Below, one piece after another: positions 24,560-33,907 of a DNA stretch of 39,362 nt (position 1 is the stretch's first letter; every line of letters begins with the position of its first letter). A program made the translations under genes and the position numbers. The notes under the pieces are model-generated. The model worked only from the letters and a program-made list of their open reading frames with translations. It had not been told where the DNA came from and searched no databases. Origin of the DNA: Candidatus Hydrogenedentota bacterium. Its GTDB lineage: Bacteria > Hydrogenedentota > Hydrogenedentia > Hydrogenedentales > CAITNO01. Where the stretch lies: NCBI GenBank assembly GCA_018056705.1, contig JAGPFE010000030.1, positions 1 to 39,362 of the forward strand. Direction: 5' to 3'.

Positions 24560-27387
24560 ACCAGGTCGCCCGTTTCGGTCCAGCGGTCAAAGAGGGTAAG
24601 GACATCATCGTTCAGCAGGCGCACGCAGCCGTGGGAAGTCGGCGTTCCAATCCGGGCTTCATCATTGGTGCCATGGATATAAATGGAACGCTCCTTCGAA
24701 TCGACGGAAACGCCCTTCCCGTTTCGACCCCTGTTGATTCCTTCTTCCAGCCCTTCCAGCCAGAGAACCCGCGTCAGGACGAGGTCTTCGCTGGTTTTAT
24801 CGCCGGGTTTCCAGCAACGTCCCGTGTTAACGCGCGATCTGAAAATGGCGCCCCATGGCGCGCCATTCCCGATTTTTTCGCAGATTCGATGCCACCCCGG
24901 CGGGGTCTTTTCCGAATTGAGTTCGGCCCCAATTCCTTTTGCCGCGGTGGAACAGGCTGCCTGCCACACGGGGTTCCCGTCCATGATCACGTACAGCCGC
25001 TGTTCGGGGATGGAGATCAGTATTCCTCGGCCCTTTCCCACTTTTTCGGTCCACCTGGCCCTTTCGAGGGCCCTGGCGAGATTTTCATTCATGGCGGGCT
25101 TCCTGAAAGAGGTTCTTCCAATCGTGACTATTTTCGTTCCGCCTGGCGGCAACGTCTCCAGGGGAATGCCTTCCGGGGAAATCACGGTATACACGCCGGC
25201 AGCGGGATCCCAGGAAACCTGCATCGCGCCCGTGGTAATGGGAACCCGCAGGGACATGGCCGGTAACCCGGAAATCGACGGCGGAGCCACCCGTATGGCG
25301 GTCCACCCGGGTTCAGCCGGCTGGATTCCCAGCACGTACTCCGCGATCAGGTAAATGGGACTGGAACTCCAGGGATGGCACCAGCTCATGTTTTTTTTCT
25401 GCTCCGGTTGCCATACTTCGGTGCAGGCCGTGGCTCCCTGTCGCAGCATTTCCTTCCACGAATGGTCCGAATCGTTGGTCAGCAGTTCCCAGCCTAGTTG
25501 GGCGGCATTATTCTGAAAACAGGCCTCAATCACGTAGGAAGCGATATACACCCCGCAATTCAATTGCTTTTCGCGAATGAGCGCCAGCATTTTTTCTCGG
25601 TTGGCGCCTTCACTGAGTCCGAACGCGAGGGGTACCGCGTTAGCATGCAGGGAACTATGGCGGGATCCCGGGGCATCCACGTACAGGCCGGTGCCAGGGT
25701 CGACAAGGTAGGCCGCGAAGCCCGCGGCCACGCGATCCGCCCGGGTATCGTAACGGATGCCGTCGCGCCCGAGTTCCCGTTCTATGCGCGCGGCGGCGCG
25801 CAGGCCACCGTAATAGAACGCGTTGAGCACGGCGTTGGCTTTTCCTTCGGCGTAGTTGTAGTCGAAATCGTCCCGCAGGTTGGCCGGCCAGTCTACCAGG
25901 ACCCACTTTTCCTTTTTCTTGAAAAAGCCTTCCAGCAGGCCCTTGTCCGACTCGAACCGGGAGAAATACCCGAAGAGCCTGGGCAGGGCTTCATCCGCCA
26001 CGCGCCGCAGCAGGGCGCGGTCTCCCGTCATTTCGTAATACTTCCACGCCATCAGGGGGAACTGGAGGGAATAGTCGGCGATTTCCTGCATGAAACTGCC
26101 CGGGGCCACGGCCATCATCCCGGGGCAGATCCGCTGGGATTCCATGAATTCTCCCAGGGCTTTCCGGGTCAGGGATCCGTCTGCCGTCAGCCACAGGTGG
26201 GATCGGGACGTGATGACGGCATCGCCGAGATACTGGCCTTTTTCCCGGCTGGGACAGTCCAGCATACCGCCCTGGCAGCCCATTTTCACCCCGTGGACGC
26301 ACAGGTCCCAGATTGCCCGCAACTGTGGGTCGGCACTTTCGAAACGAACAAGGTTGTCGTCGAAAGGATGATGGCGAACCATTACCCAGACGTCTGGTTC
26401 CGACGGGGCGTCAAGGATTTCCAGGTACCGGAAGGCGCGGTAGTCGAAGAATTCGATCTCGTCTTCTTCACCGGACAGGACAGGCAATTCTTCATACCGG
26501 CAGTTGGCCCGCGTTTCGTATCGGACCCGGTACGGTTCGATCAGTTCTTCACCATGCCTGACCGTGAGGATGTCGCCCGCGTTACCCCGGACGCGGATGT
26601 GGGTATGCCCCACGATTTCCCGGCCGAAATCGTAGAAGTAATGGCCACCACCGATCTTGCGGATTTCTTTCGGTCGAACGGGGTAGATCTGCAGGGGTGG
26701 CGTTTCCTGTGGAATGAAAACGTGGTCCTGCCAATCGGACAGGGGTTCCCCCCATTCTTTATCGTCAAACCCCGGCGCGTTCCAGCCGTTCGGCACCTGC
26801 CCCATGTCGATATGTTCGAGGAACTGGGTTTTGTAGCCGGTGGTTTCTTCGCCTCCGAACGCGGTCAGCGGAAGGCAGCGCCAAGTGGCCGGATCGGTAA
26901 CGATGGTTTCCGTGGAGCCGTCGGCGTAGGTAACCCGGAGCATCAGGGCCAGTCCGGACCGGTTGTCGCCGCTGCACCAGACGCGGTTTACCAGGCCCTG
27001 ATAGAACAGGTGCGCGCCAAGGCAGTTGACCCCTTTCTGGAGAAATGTCGAGATTTCCACCGTCTGAAACGGGTAAGCCCATGGGTATCCTCCTTCCGGT
27101 CCCTGGACGACCTGTTGTCCGTTGCAGTAGAGCACGGCGTAGTCGTCGGCAGAGAACACCAGCACCGCGCTGGTCGGCGCTTCCCGTATTTCGAATTCGT
27201 GCCGAAAGAGGGTGTGCAGGTTGCGGGGCCCCTCCGGGATTTTGCCCGGATCTTCGTTTTCCCGATGGAACACGTTGACGATTTCGTATCCGCCGTGCCG
27301 AGGATCCCGCAACCATGCCGCTTCATCAAAAGGATACGTCCCGGTTCCGGCCCATATACACGCCGCGATCAGTAGCCCTGGTCCCAT
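24532..27387 (-). CDS. GH78 alpha-L-rhamnosidase-like protein fused to a YkuD L,D-transpeptidase
   Basis: 951-residue open frame with two parts. Residues 1-~765: a signal peptide (MGPGLLIAACIWAGTGTYP), beta-sandwich domains, then an (alpha/alpha)6 barrel with MLDCPSREKGQYLGDAVI (D377 region, the GH78-type acidic motif), SFMQEIADYSLQFPLMAWKYYEMTGD, and HPWSSSPIYLIAEYVLGI, as in bacterial alpha-L-rhamnosidases. Residues 766-951: a YkuD domain with ILISIPEQRLYVIMDG and the catalytic IHGTNDEARIG...SHGCVRLLNDD (His905, His919, Cys921), which cross-links peptidoglycan or attaches proteins to it. An internal ATG at 25092 begins the YkuD part and has AGGAAG 6 bases upstream, so separate translation is possible. 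I chose ATG 27387 because GGAGA stands about 10 bases before it. Confidence 0.85.
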   Translation of the reverse strand: MGPGLLIAACIWAGTGTYPFDEAAWLRDPRHGGYEIVNVFHRENEDPGKIPEGPRNLHTLFRHEFEIREAPTSAVLVFSADDYAVLYCNGQQVVQGPEGGYPWAYPFQTVEISTFLQKGVNCLGAHLFYQGLVNRVWCSGDNRSGLALMLRVTYADGSTETIVTDPATWRCLPLTAFGGEETTGYKTQFLEHIDMGQVPNGWNAPGFDDKEWGEPLSDWQDHVFIPQETPPLQIYPVRPKEIRKIGGGHYFYDFGREIVGHTHIRVRGNAGDILTVRHGEELIEPYRVRYETRANCRYEELPVLSGEEDEIEFFDYRAFRYLEILDAPSEPDVWVMVRHHPFDDNLVRFESADPQLRAIWDLCVHGVKMGCQGGMLDCPSREKGQYLGDAVITSRSHLWLTADGSLTRKALGEFMESQRICPGMMAVAPGSFMQEIADYSLQFPLMAWKYYEMTGDRALLRRVADEALPRLFGYFSRFESDKGLLEGFFKKKEKWVLVDWPANLRDDFDYNYAEGKANAVLNAFYYGGLRAAARIERELGRDGIRYDTRADRVAAGFAAYLVDPGTGLYVDAPGSRHSSLHANAVPLAFGLSEGANREKMLALIREKQLNCGVYIASYVIEACFQNNAAQLGWELLTNDSDHSWKEMLRQGATACTEVWQPEQKKNMSWCHPWSSSPIYLIAEYVLGIQPAEPGWTAIRVAPPSISGLPAMSLRVPITTGAMQVSWDPAAGVYTVISPEGIPLETLPPGGTKIVTIGRTSFRKPAMNENLARALERARWTEKVGKGRGILISIPEQRLYVIMDGNPVWQAACSTAAKGIGAELNSEKTPPGWHRICEKIGNGAPWGAIFRSRVNTGRCWKPGDKTSEDLVLTRVLWLEGLEEGINRGRNGKGVSVDSKERSIYIHGTNDEARIGTPTSHGCVRLLNDDVLTLFDRWTETGDLVYLDPGEVL

Positions 27388-27480
27388 CCGGTGTTCTCCG
27401 GTGTTTGATTGGATCAACCGCCTTAAACACTGCGTAAGTGTAAGAAGGCGCGCGGGGATGCCGCAAATTATCAGAAGGTT

Positions 27481-30126
27481 TTACGACGTTGCGCGCGTAG
27501 CTTGTTCGCAGTCTTCCAGGGTGGCCTGAACCATGTCGATTTCGGGGTGCCCTGGCCCCAGCAGGTCAATCAGCGATTTGAGTATTTCCCGTCCCTCGGA
27601 CTCACGGCCGCCCGCGCAGAGCATTTTCCCCAGGTTAAACCGGGGCTGCGGAAGCGATGGATTGGCTTCAATGGCGCGTCGGAAAAAGGATTCCGCGTCA
27701 TGATGTCGTTCCTGTCGTTCCGCGAGCGTGCCCAGGTTGTTCAGGGCTTCCGCGAAATCGGGGCGCAAGGTCAGCGCCTGCTGATAGGCCTGTTCCGCGC
27801 CTCCCGGGTCGCTGGCGGCTTCTCGGATGCGTCCGAGGGTGTACCACCATGCCGCTGAGGCTTGTTCCCGCTGGTAATGCTCTTCCAGCGCCTGGGCCGC
27901 TTCCTGCGGATCACCCCTGGCCAGGAGCGATTCGGCTAGGTTTATCCGCGCGGTTTCGAATTGGGGACTGAGGCGAATCGCCTCCCGTAACAGGGCCTCT
28001 CCTTCCTCGGTCTGTCCCATCCGCAGCAACGCCCAGCCAAGATTGTTCAGGGGTTCCGCCCTGCCCGGCAGTCGTTCCACGGCCTTGCGTCCCCATTGAA
28101 CGGCTGACTCAAGGTCGCCAGCCAGATAAAAAGCCCGGGAAAGGTCGTACGCGACGCTGCCGTTTTCCGGTTGCAGTTCCGCGGCGCGAGAAAGCCACTG
28201 AACGGCAAGGGCATATCGCTGGGCTTCCAGCGCGACACGGCCACCCGTGGCCCAGCCCCACGGATTGAGCGGGTTATGGCGCGTGGCATGCTCGCACCAC
28301 CGCAGCGCCTGGTCGATGTCGCCCGCTTTGGCCTTCAGCAGGGCAAGGTTGCACGCCGCGAAGACATTTCGGGGATTCGCCTTCAGGGCCTTGACGAAGA
28401 ATTGTTTCGCGTCGTGCTGACGATTTTCCCGAAGGGCGATACTGCCAAGGTTGTTCCAGACCGTCGCCTGGTCTGCTCCTTCCGAAAGGGCTGCCATGTA
28501 CCGGCTTTTGGCGGTTTCCAGGTCCCCGGTCGTCGTGGCGGCCATGGCCTTGCGGAGATGCCAGGTCGCGGTGGAAGGCGCGTAGCCCGACCAGTTCACG
28601 CCGGCGAGGATGGCCGCGGACGCGTAGAGCAGCAGGCCGGTCAGCGCGTTACGCCATTGTCGGAAATATAACCATCGGAGGCCAGCCCAGGCGCCTGTTC
28701 CGCCAAAAAGCAGCAACACCGGCACCAGTTCCATCCGGTAACGACCGGCCACGAAATACGGCAGCACGGAAAGATAACAGGACAACGCGAACAGCAGCAG
28801 GCCTGTCGCCATAACCCGGCTTTCAGCGGTTACTGTTTCATACCGGGTGATGATGAACCACATGACCAGTCCCGCCAGAAACAGGGTCAGGATTACGGAA
28901 AAACCCGGCAGCACGCCATAGAGAGGCGAAGCGGCGCGGTCCAGTTCGGGAACCGTGTCGTTGGTGACCTCGACGGGTCCCCAGAACAGGAGGGTTTTCT
29001 TCCAGAGTCCCCAGAGGAAATCTGTCGGATTCCTCCAGATCCAGACCAGGCCCTGGCGATAAAACCAGCGGTTGGCTTCGCTGAACCGAACCGGTCTTCC
29101 AAGATGTTCGCCAAGTCCCCGGACAATAGCCGGATAATCGAAACAACTCCAATGCTCAATGCCGGCGAACAGGGGTAATTCAGGAATATCCGGTTCAGTC
29201 AGTGGCGCGTTTTCGTGGTTTCCCGCGTAGAAATTCAGGCCGCCGTACGCGGAAATAAACACGAAATCCCGGGCGACCATCCAGTTTCGGACAAAAACGG
29301 GCAGAATGGCCAGCAGGACACCCACCAGGAGCATTACCACGGAAGGAAGCCAGCGTCGCGCCAGTCGCCGGACCTGGGACGCGTACAACATCCAGATAAC
29401 CAGGAAGGGGACGAACAGCAGGCCATTGGGCCGAAACAGCCCGAAGGTTCCCAGGATGAAGCCCATGGCGGCGGCCACTAATATCCGGGGCCTTGCCGTC
29501 CATAACACCATGAGATGGAAAATCAGTAACACCAGAAAGAGGCTGACCACCGGGTAGGTCAGGTGATTTTCATAATAGGGGAAAGCCCAGTAAAGGGCGC
29601 CCAACAGCAGCGCGATCCACGCGGGCCCCCGACCGAAGACCCGGCGCCCCAGCAGGTACAGCAGGATCAAATTGAGAATTCCCAGGGTAGACTGAACTAC
29701 CCGGGCTGATGACGGATGAACGCCAAACAGCCGATATATTGCCGCAAGGAAGAAAGGATAGCCCGGCGGACGACCGTAAGGCGTGGTCAGAATTTCCGGG
29801 TCGTTGGTCCAGTCGGGAACGGTCCAGTCTCCGGTTGCCAGGCCTTTCGCCCAGTAGTGGTTATAGGCCGGATCGTACAGGGGACTGAGAATTTCGGGAT
29901 CCCGCGCGCTTTCATTCAGGGCAGCCAGGCGGATGCCTGCGGCGAGCGCCAGCAACAACAGGACAGGGATCCCCTCCCGGAGAATACTGCCACGGCTTTT
30001 TTTATCGTGCGAAGGCGGGGCGGTCATTTTCTCCCCCGACATGGAAGCAACAGAACGGGGCTCCTCGGAACTCCGTCCAGCTGTCATCGGGGAAACATCT
30101 GGCTCGGAAAACGGGGAAAACCTCAC
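27481..30126 (-). CDS. GT39-type membrane glycosyltransferase with C-terminal TPR domain
   Basis: 881-residue inner-membrane protein. After a hydrophilic N-terminus, about 10 transmembrane helices follow, with the Dol-P-Man/ArnT-like features [17 protein letters not shown] (the acidic residues in the first loop bind donor or metal), [21 protein letters not shown] and a second membrane bundle around 390-530. The final ~320 residues are TPR repeats ([71 protein letters not shown]). It is predicted to transfer a polyprenyl-linked sugar in the periplasm; the acceptor is unknown. GTG 30126 overlaps the aspS stop (GTGA); GGAGG is about 13 bases upstream, and ATG 30087 is an alternative. Confidence 0.85.
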   Translation of the reverse strand: MRFSPFSEPDVSPMTAGRSSEEPRSVASMSGEKMTAPPSHDKKSRGSILREGIPVLLLLALAAGIRLAALNESARDPEILSPLYDPAYNHYWAKGLATGDWTVPDWTNDPEILTTPYGRPPGYPFFLAAIYRLFGVHPSSARVVQSTLGILNLILLYLLGRRVFGRGPAWIALLLGALYWAFPYYENHLTYPVVSLFLVLLIFHLMVLWTARPRILVAAAMGFILGTFGLFRPNGLLFVPFLVIWMLYASQVRRLARRWLPSVVMLLVGVLLAILPVFVRNWMVARDFVFISAYGGLNFYAGNHENAPLTEPDIPELPLFAGIEHWSCFDYPAIVRGLGEHLGRPVRFSEANRWFYRQGLVWIWRNPTDFLWGLWKKTLLFWGPVEVTNDTVPELDRAASPLYGVLPGFSVILTLFLAGLVMWFIITRYETVTAESRVMATGLLLFALSCYLSVLPYFVAGRYRMELVPVLLLFGGTGAWAGLRWLYFRQWRNALTGLLLYASAAILAGVNWSGYAPSTATWHLRKAMAATTTGDLETAKSRYMAALSEGADQATVWNNLGSIALRENRQHDAKQFFVKALKANPRNVFAACNLALLKAKAGDIDQALRWCEHATRHNPLNPWGWATGGRVALEAQRYALAVQWLSRAAELQPENGSVAYDLSRAFYLAGDLESAVQWGRKAVERLPGRAEPLNNLGWALLRMGQTEEGEALLREAIRLSPQFETARINLAESLLARGDPQEAAQALEEHYQREQASAAWWYTLGRIREAASDPGGAEQAYQQALTLRPDFAEALNNLGTLAERQERHHDAESFFRRAIEANPSLPQPRFNLGKMLCAGGRESEGREILKSLIDLLGPGHPEIDMVQATLEDCEQATRATS

Positions 30127-31907
30127 GGATGCTGGGTTTCCTCCGGGTACTTGATGACCAGGTGCAATTCTTCCAGTTGCCGGGGTTCCACGGGACTGGG
30201 CGCGCCCATGAGCAGGTCCTGCGCGCGCTGGTTCAAGGGGAAGGCCGTGACCTCCCGGATATTGGGTTCGTCAGCCAGCAACATGATCAGCCGATCAAAG
30301 CCAGGGGCGATGCCTCCGTGGGGGGGCGCGCCATAGTGAAACGCCTTCCACAGGGCAGGGAACTTGTTCTTAACGACCTCCGGCGGGTATCCGGCGATTT
30401 CAAAGGCCTTCAGCATGATATCCGGCCGATGGTTACGGATGGCCCCCGAAGACAGTTCTACACCGTTGCACACGATGTCGTACTGGTAGGCCAGGATATC
30501 CAGCGGATCCTGGGTCAGCAACGCTTCCATGCCCCCCTGCGGCATGGAGAACGGGTTGTGACAGAAGTCGATCTTCTTTTCTTCCGCGTTCCACTCGTAC
30601 ATGGGAAAGTCGACAATCCAGCAGAACGCCGCTTCGCCCGGGTCGATCAGTTCAAGTTTGCGGCCCAGCCATAACCGCACCTTGCCCATGAGCGCGTTGG
30701 TTTCCGAGCGGGGTCCCGCGCCAAAGAAGAGGGCGTCGCCTTCCTGGCAGCCGGTGCGTTCGATGAGGCCCTGTTGTTCTTCCGCGCTCAGGTACTTGGC
30801 GATGGGTCCCTTGAACTCCCCTTCTTTCCGGGCCAGCCATGCCAGCCCCTTGGCGCCTTCGGCCCGGGCGTAGCGTTCGGCGTCATCGAAGAATTTACGG
30901 GGCTGTTCAGCGGCCCCCCTGGCGTTGATGACCTTGACCGCGCCTCCCGAGGCTACCTGCGCGGCGAATACTTTTAATTCGCATTGCGCGAAAAGATCGG
31001 TACAATCCACCATCTCGAGGCCAAAGCGCAGGTCGGGCTTGTCGGTTCCATATTTTTCCATGGCTTCACGATACGGAATCCGGGGAAACACTTCCGCCTG
31101 GATCCGCTTGCTGGAGAGTTCCCGGAACACGCGGACCATCAGCAGTTCCAGTTCGTGGAACAGGTCGTCCTGCTCAATGAAAGACATCTCAATATCAATC
31201 TGGTAGAACTCGCCGGGACTGCGGTCCGCCCGGGAGTCCTCGTCCCGGAAGCAGGGCGCGATCTGGAAATACCGATCGAAGCCCGCGACCATGTATAACT
31301 GTTTGAACTGCTGGGGAGCCTGCGGCAGCGCGTAGAAATGTCCCGGGTACAACCGGCTGGGTACCAGGAAATCACGGGCCCCCTCCGGTGAAGAAGCCGT
31401 CAGAATCGGCGTCTGCAGTTCAATGAATCCCCGATCCGTCAGGTGCTGACGTACCAGCGCGGCCGTTTTCGTGCGCAGCAGGATGTTACGGTGCAACCGT
31501 TCCCGGCGCAGGTCCAGGAACCGGTAAGTCAGCCGGAGTTCTTCAGCGCAATCCGTTTCCTGGTTTACCGGGAAAGGCAACTGCTCGCAGGAGGATTCCA
31601 GGTGGAAGGTGCGGGCCACCACCTCTATGTCCCCCGTTTCCATGTTCGGGTTAACCGTATCCGGAGTCCGGGCCGTCACGGTACCGGTTACGGTAACCAC
31701 CGATTCGTTCCGGGCCTTTTCAGCGACGCTGAAATCCGGGTTATCAGGATTGACCACGATCTGCACCAGGCCGTAGTGGTCCCGCAGGTCAATGAAAATG
31801 ACGCCGCCATGATCCCGTTTACGGTGTATCCAGCCCGACAGACGTACTTCCGCGCCTTCGTCACTTTTTCTTAGTTGTCCACAGGTGTGGGTGCGATACG
31901 GGTGCAT
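30123..31907 (-). CDS. aspS: Aspartyl-tRNA synthetase, bacterial type
   Basis: 594-residue class II aminoacyl-tRNA synthetase. An OB-fold anticodon-binding domain comes first ([26 protein letters not shown]), then motif 2 ([35 protein letters not shown]), the bacterial GAD insertion (about 290-420), and motif 3 ([15 protein letters not shown]). The ending [17 protein letters not shown] is characteristic. In known AspRS enzymes a His in RDHGG is associated with non-discriminating enzymes that also charge tRNA-Asn, which would then need GatCAB; the window cannot confirm this. AAAGG precedes the ATG. It is divergent from pabBC across a 159-bp gap. Confidence 0.97.
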   Translation of the reverse strand: MHPYRTHTCGQLRKSDEGAEVRLSGWIHRKRDHGGVIFIDLRDHYGLVQIVVNPDNPDFSVAEKARNESVVTVTGTVTARTPDTVNPNMETGDIEVVARTFHLESSCEQLPFPVNQETDCAEELRLTYRFLDLRRERLHRNILLRTKTAALVRQHLTDRGFIELQTPILTASSPEGARDFLVPSRLYPGHFYALPQAPQQFKQLYMVAGFDRYFQIAPCFRDEDSRADRSPGEFYQIDIEMSFIEQDDLFHELELLMVRVFRELSSKRIQAEVFPRIPYREAMEKYGTDKPDLRFGLEMVDCTDLFAQCELKVFAAQVASGGAVKVINARGAAEQPRKFFDDAERYARAEGAKGLAWLARKEGEFKGPIAKYLSAEEQQGLIERTGCQEGDALFFGAGPRSETNALMGKVRLWLGRKLELIDPGEAAFCWIVDFPMYEWNAEEKKIDFCHNPFSMPQGGMEALLTQDPLDILAYQYDIVCNGVELSSGAIRNHRPDIMLKAFEIAGYPPEVVKNKFPALWKAFHYGAPPHGGIAPGFDRLIMLLADEPNIREVTAFPLNQRAQDLLMGAPSPVEPRQLEELHLVIKYPEETQHP

Positions 31908-31938
31908 GCGGGAACCTTTCCAGAAACAGGTTGAAATC

Positions 31939-31950
31939 TCTCGCGCGAGA
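31939..31950. promoter_or_regulatory. 12-bp palindrome in the aspS/pabBC divergent region
   Basis: TCTCGCGCGAGA is a perfect 12-bp palindrome between the divergently transcribed aspS and pabBC genes, 32 bp from the aspS ATG. It could be an operator, but such GC palindromes occur by chance in this DNA. Confidence 0.3.
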
Positions 31951-32066
31951 ACTACCGGTGTGGCAACAGGGTATGCTTACCACGACAGAAAATCCTATCA
32001 ATATCGGTAAAATTAATGCAACCCGCGGGAAAATCGCCCCGGGTGGTAGATCGTGGAAGGCGCGGC

Positions 32067-33809
32067 ATGTCCTGTCAGGATAGTGAAATCTACTGGCTTT
32101 TTCAGGACCGGATGGAACGGTTCACTTGTCCACGACACGTCATTTCAGCGTTTTCAGTGGCGGAGGTGATTCCTGCTATCCAGGAAGTAGAATCCGAGGC
32201 TGAATCAGGGCGAGTGGCTATCGGTTTTATGCTCTATGAAGCCGCGCCCGCGTTTGATTCCGCCATGCGGACCTTTCCCGCTCCGGCCGGCCTTCCCCTG
32301 CTGTGGTTTGCGGTTTTTGACGCTTTGAACGTCCAGGTAGACCAGCTCCCCCCTCCCCCACCCTTTCCGGAGGAAACGGAATGGACTTCCGCTCTTTCCC
32401 GGGAAGACTATGAACGGCGATTTAACCGGGCCCGTGACTATATCGGCCAGGGAGACATTTACCAGGTAAACCTGACGTTTCCCTTTCACGCGTCGCTGTC
32501 CCCGGAGGCGTTCCGGGACCTTTTTTTCGCCGCGGCAGCCCGGCAGGTTTCCGATTACCGCTGTTACATGCGGACGCCATCGCTGCATGTCGCGTCCTTA
32601 TCTCCAGAGTTATTCTTCGAGCGGGATGGCCACCGGGTGACCTGTCGTCCCATGAAAGGTACCGTCCGTCGCGGTCGCTGGCCGGAGGAGGATCTCCGGG
32701 TGGCGGAACAGTTGCGCCGTTCCGCCAAGGAGCAGGCGGAAAACCTGATGATTGTGGATCTGCTCCGCAATGACCTTGGGCGGGTGGCCAGGACGGGTAC
32801 CGTGGACGTGCCCAGCCTGTTTACCGTGGAGCGTTACCAGACCCTCTGGCAGATGACCAGCACGGTTACCGCCGATGTGGGTGACGTCCCCCTTTGGCGA
32901 TTGCTGCAGGCTCTTTTCCCCTGCGGTTCCGTGACGGGCGCGCCGAAAATCCGGTCCATGGAGATTATCCGGGAACTGGAGGTCGGTCCCCGGGGCGTGT
33001 ACTGCGGGGCCATTGGTCGGGTGGGACCGGGGTGTCGCGCCCTGTTCAGCGTGCCTATCCGGACGCTTACGCTGGATCCGGCCTCCGGTCGTGCCGCGTA
33101 TCACGTGGGTAGTGGCGTGACCTGGGATGCCGCCCCGGGGGGTGAATTCGAAGAATGCCAACTGAAAACGCGGGTGCTGTGTACGCCGTCCGAGGCGTTC
33201 GAACTGGTGGAAACCATGCGGTGGAACGGCCGATATTTTCCCTTGCTGGCCGGACACCTGCGGCGGATGGCGGCTTCCGCGGCATATTTCGACTTCACGC
33301 CGCCTGCCTGGGATGAGATCATAAAAGCACTGGAGGCCGTTCTGGCGGGAATGGGTCCGGCGAGGGTACGCCTTGTTCTCGCCGCGGACGGTTGTTATCG
33401 TTGGGAGATCGCGGAACTGCCCAGGTGGCCGGAACCCGTGACATTGGCTCTCGCGTCCACGCCCATCAATGAAAACGATTTATTCCTTTTTCACAAAACT
33501 ACTCGTCGGGAGACGTATCACCGGGCCTGGGAACGGATTTCCCCGGGAACGGACGACGTGGTCCTCTGGAATTCCCATGGACGGATCACCGAAACCACGG
33601 TGGCCAATATAGCGGTCCGACGGGGCAAACAATGGTTCACGCCCCCGCTTGAGGACGGGCTGTTGCCGGGTGTCATGCGGCAACGGTTGCTGGAGATCGG
33701 GTTCCTGAGCGAGGGAAGCGTTACCCGGGAGGCGTTCCGGGTGGCGGATGAAATCATGGTTTTCAATAGCGTCCGGGGTATCGGGCGCGCGGTCTTACGC
33801 GAGCCGTAG
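32067..33809 (+). CDS. pabBC: Aminodeoxychorismate synthase component I / ADC lyase fusion
   Basis: 580-residue bifunctional enzyme of p-aminobenzoate (folate) synthesis. The PabB half (about 1-360) contains GDIYQVNLTFPFHA, LSPELFFERDG, CRPMKGTVRRG (Lys197, the PabB nucleophile), ENLMIVDLLRNDLGRVA, LFPCGSVTGAPKIRSMEII and PRGVYCGAIG. The PabC half (about 375-580) is a PLP fold-type IV lyase with LFHKTTRRETYH (likely PLP Lys), WNSHGRITETTVANI and LEDGLLPGVMR. The frame opens at 32016, but ATG 32067 has GGAAGG at 6 nt spacing and starts the conserved part. The amidotransferase PabA is not in the window; ammonia supply or a distant pabA is implied. Confidence 0.95.
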   Translation: MSCQDSEIYWLFQDRMERFTCPRHVISAFSVAEVIPAIQEVESEAESGRVAIGFMLYEAAPAFDSAMRTFPAPAGLPLLWFAVFDALNVQVDQLPPPPPFPEETEWTSALSREDYERRFNRARDYIGQGDIYQVNLTFPFHASLSPEAFRDLFFAAAARQVSDYRCYMRTPSLHVASLSPELFFERDGHRVTCRPMKGTVRRGRWPEEDLRVAEQLRRSAKEQAENLMIVDLLRNDLGRVARTGTVDVPSLFTVERYQTLWQMTSTVTADVGDVPLWRLLQALFPCGSVTGAPKIRSMEIIRELEVGPRGVYCGAIGRVGPGCRALFSVPIRTLTLDPASGRAAYHVGSGVTWDAAPGGEFEECQLKTRVLCTPSEAFELVETMRWNGRYFPLLAGHLRRMAASAAYFDFTPPAWDEIIKALEAVLAGMGPARVRLVLAADGCYRWEIAELPRWPEPVTLALASTPINENDLFLFHKTTRRETYHRAWERISPGTDDVVLWNSHGRITETTVANIAVRRGKQWFTPPLEDGLLPGVMRQRLLEIGFLSEGSVTREAFRVADEIMVFNSVRGIGRAVLREP

Positions 33810-33820
33810 TGCTTGGCGAA

Positions 33821-33849
33821 TTGACTGGTTCTACCGGATTCCTTCATTC
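33821..33849 (+). promoter_or_regulatory. Weak promoter candidate before the glycosidase-like gene
   Basis: TTGACT (-35, 5 of 6) followed after 17 bp by TCATTC (-10, only 3 of 6), in the 98-bp gap after pabBC. The -35 is good and the -10 poor. Confidence 0.25.
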
Positions 33850-33907
33850 TGTACTGGTTCATCACCACGCGGGTGACGATTGTAAGCAAACCGGAAGGAT
33901 ACATCCC

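Noticed and set aside
25498..27375. 625-codon open frame on the plus strand
   Set aside because: Fully antisense to the GH78 gene, whose motifs are clear; the plus-strand translation has no recognisable domain.
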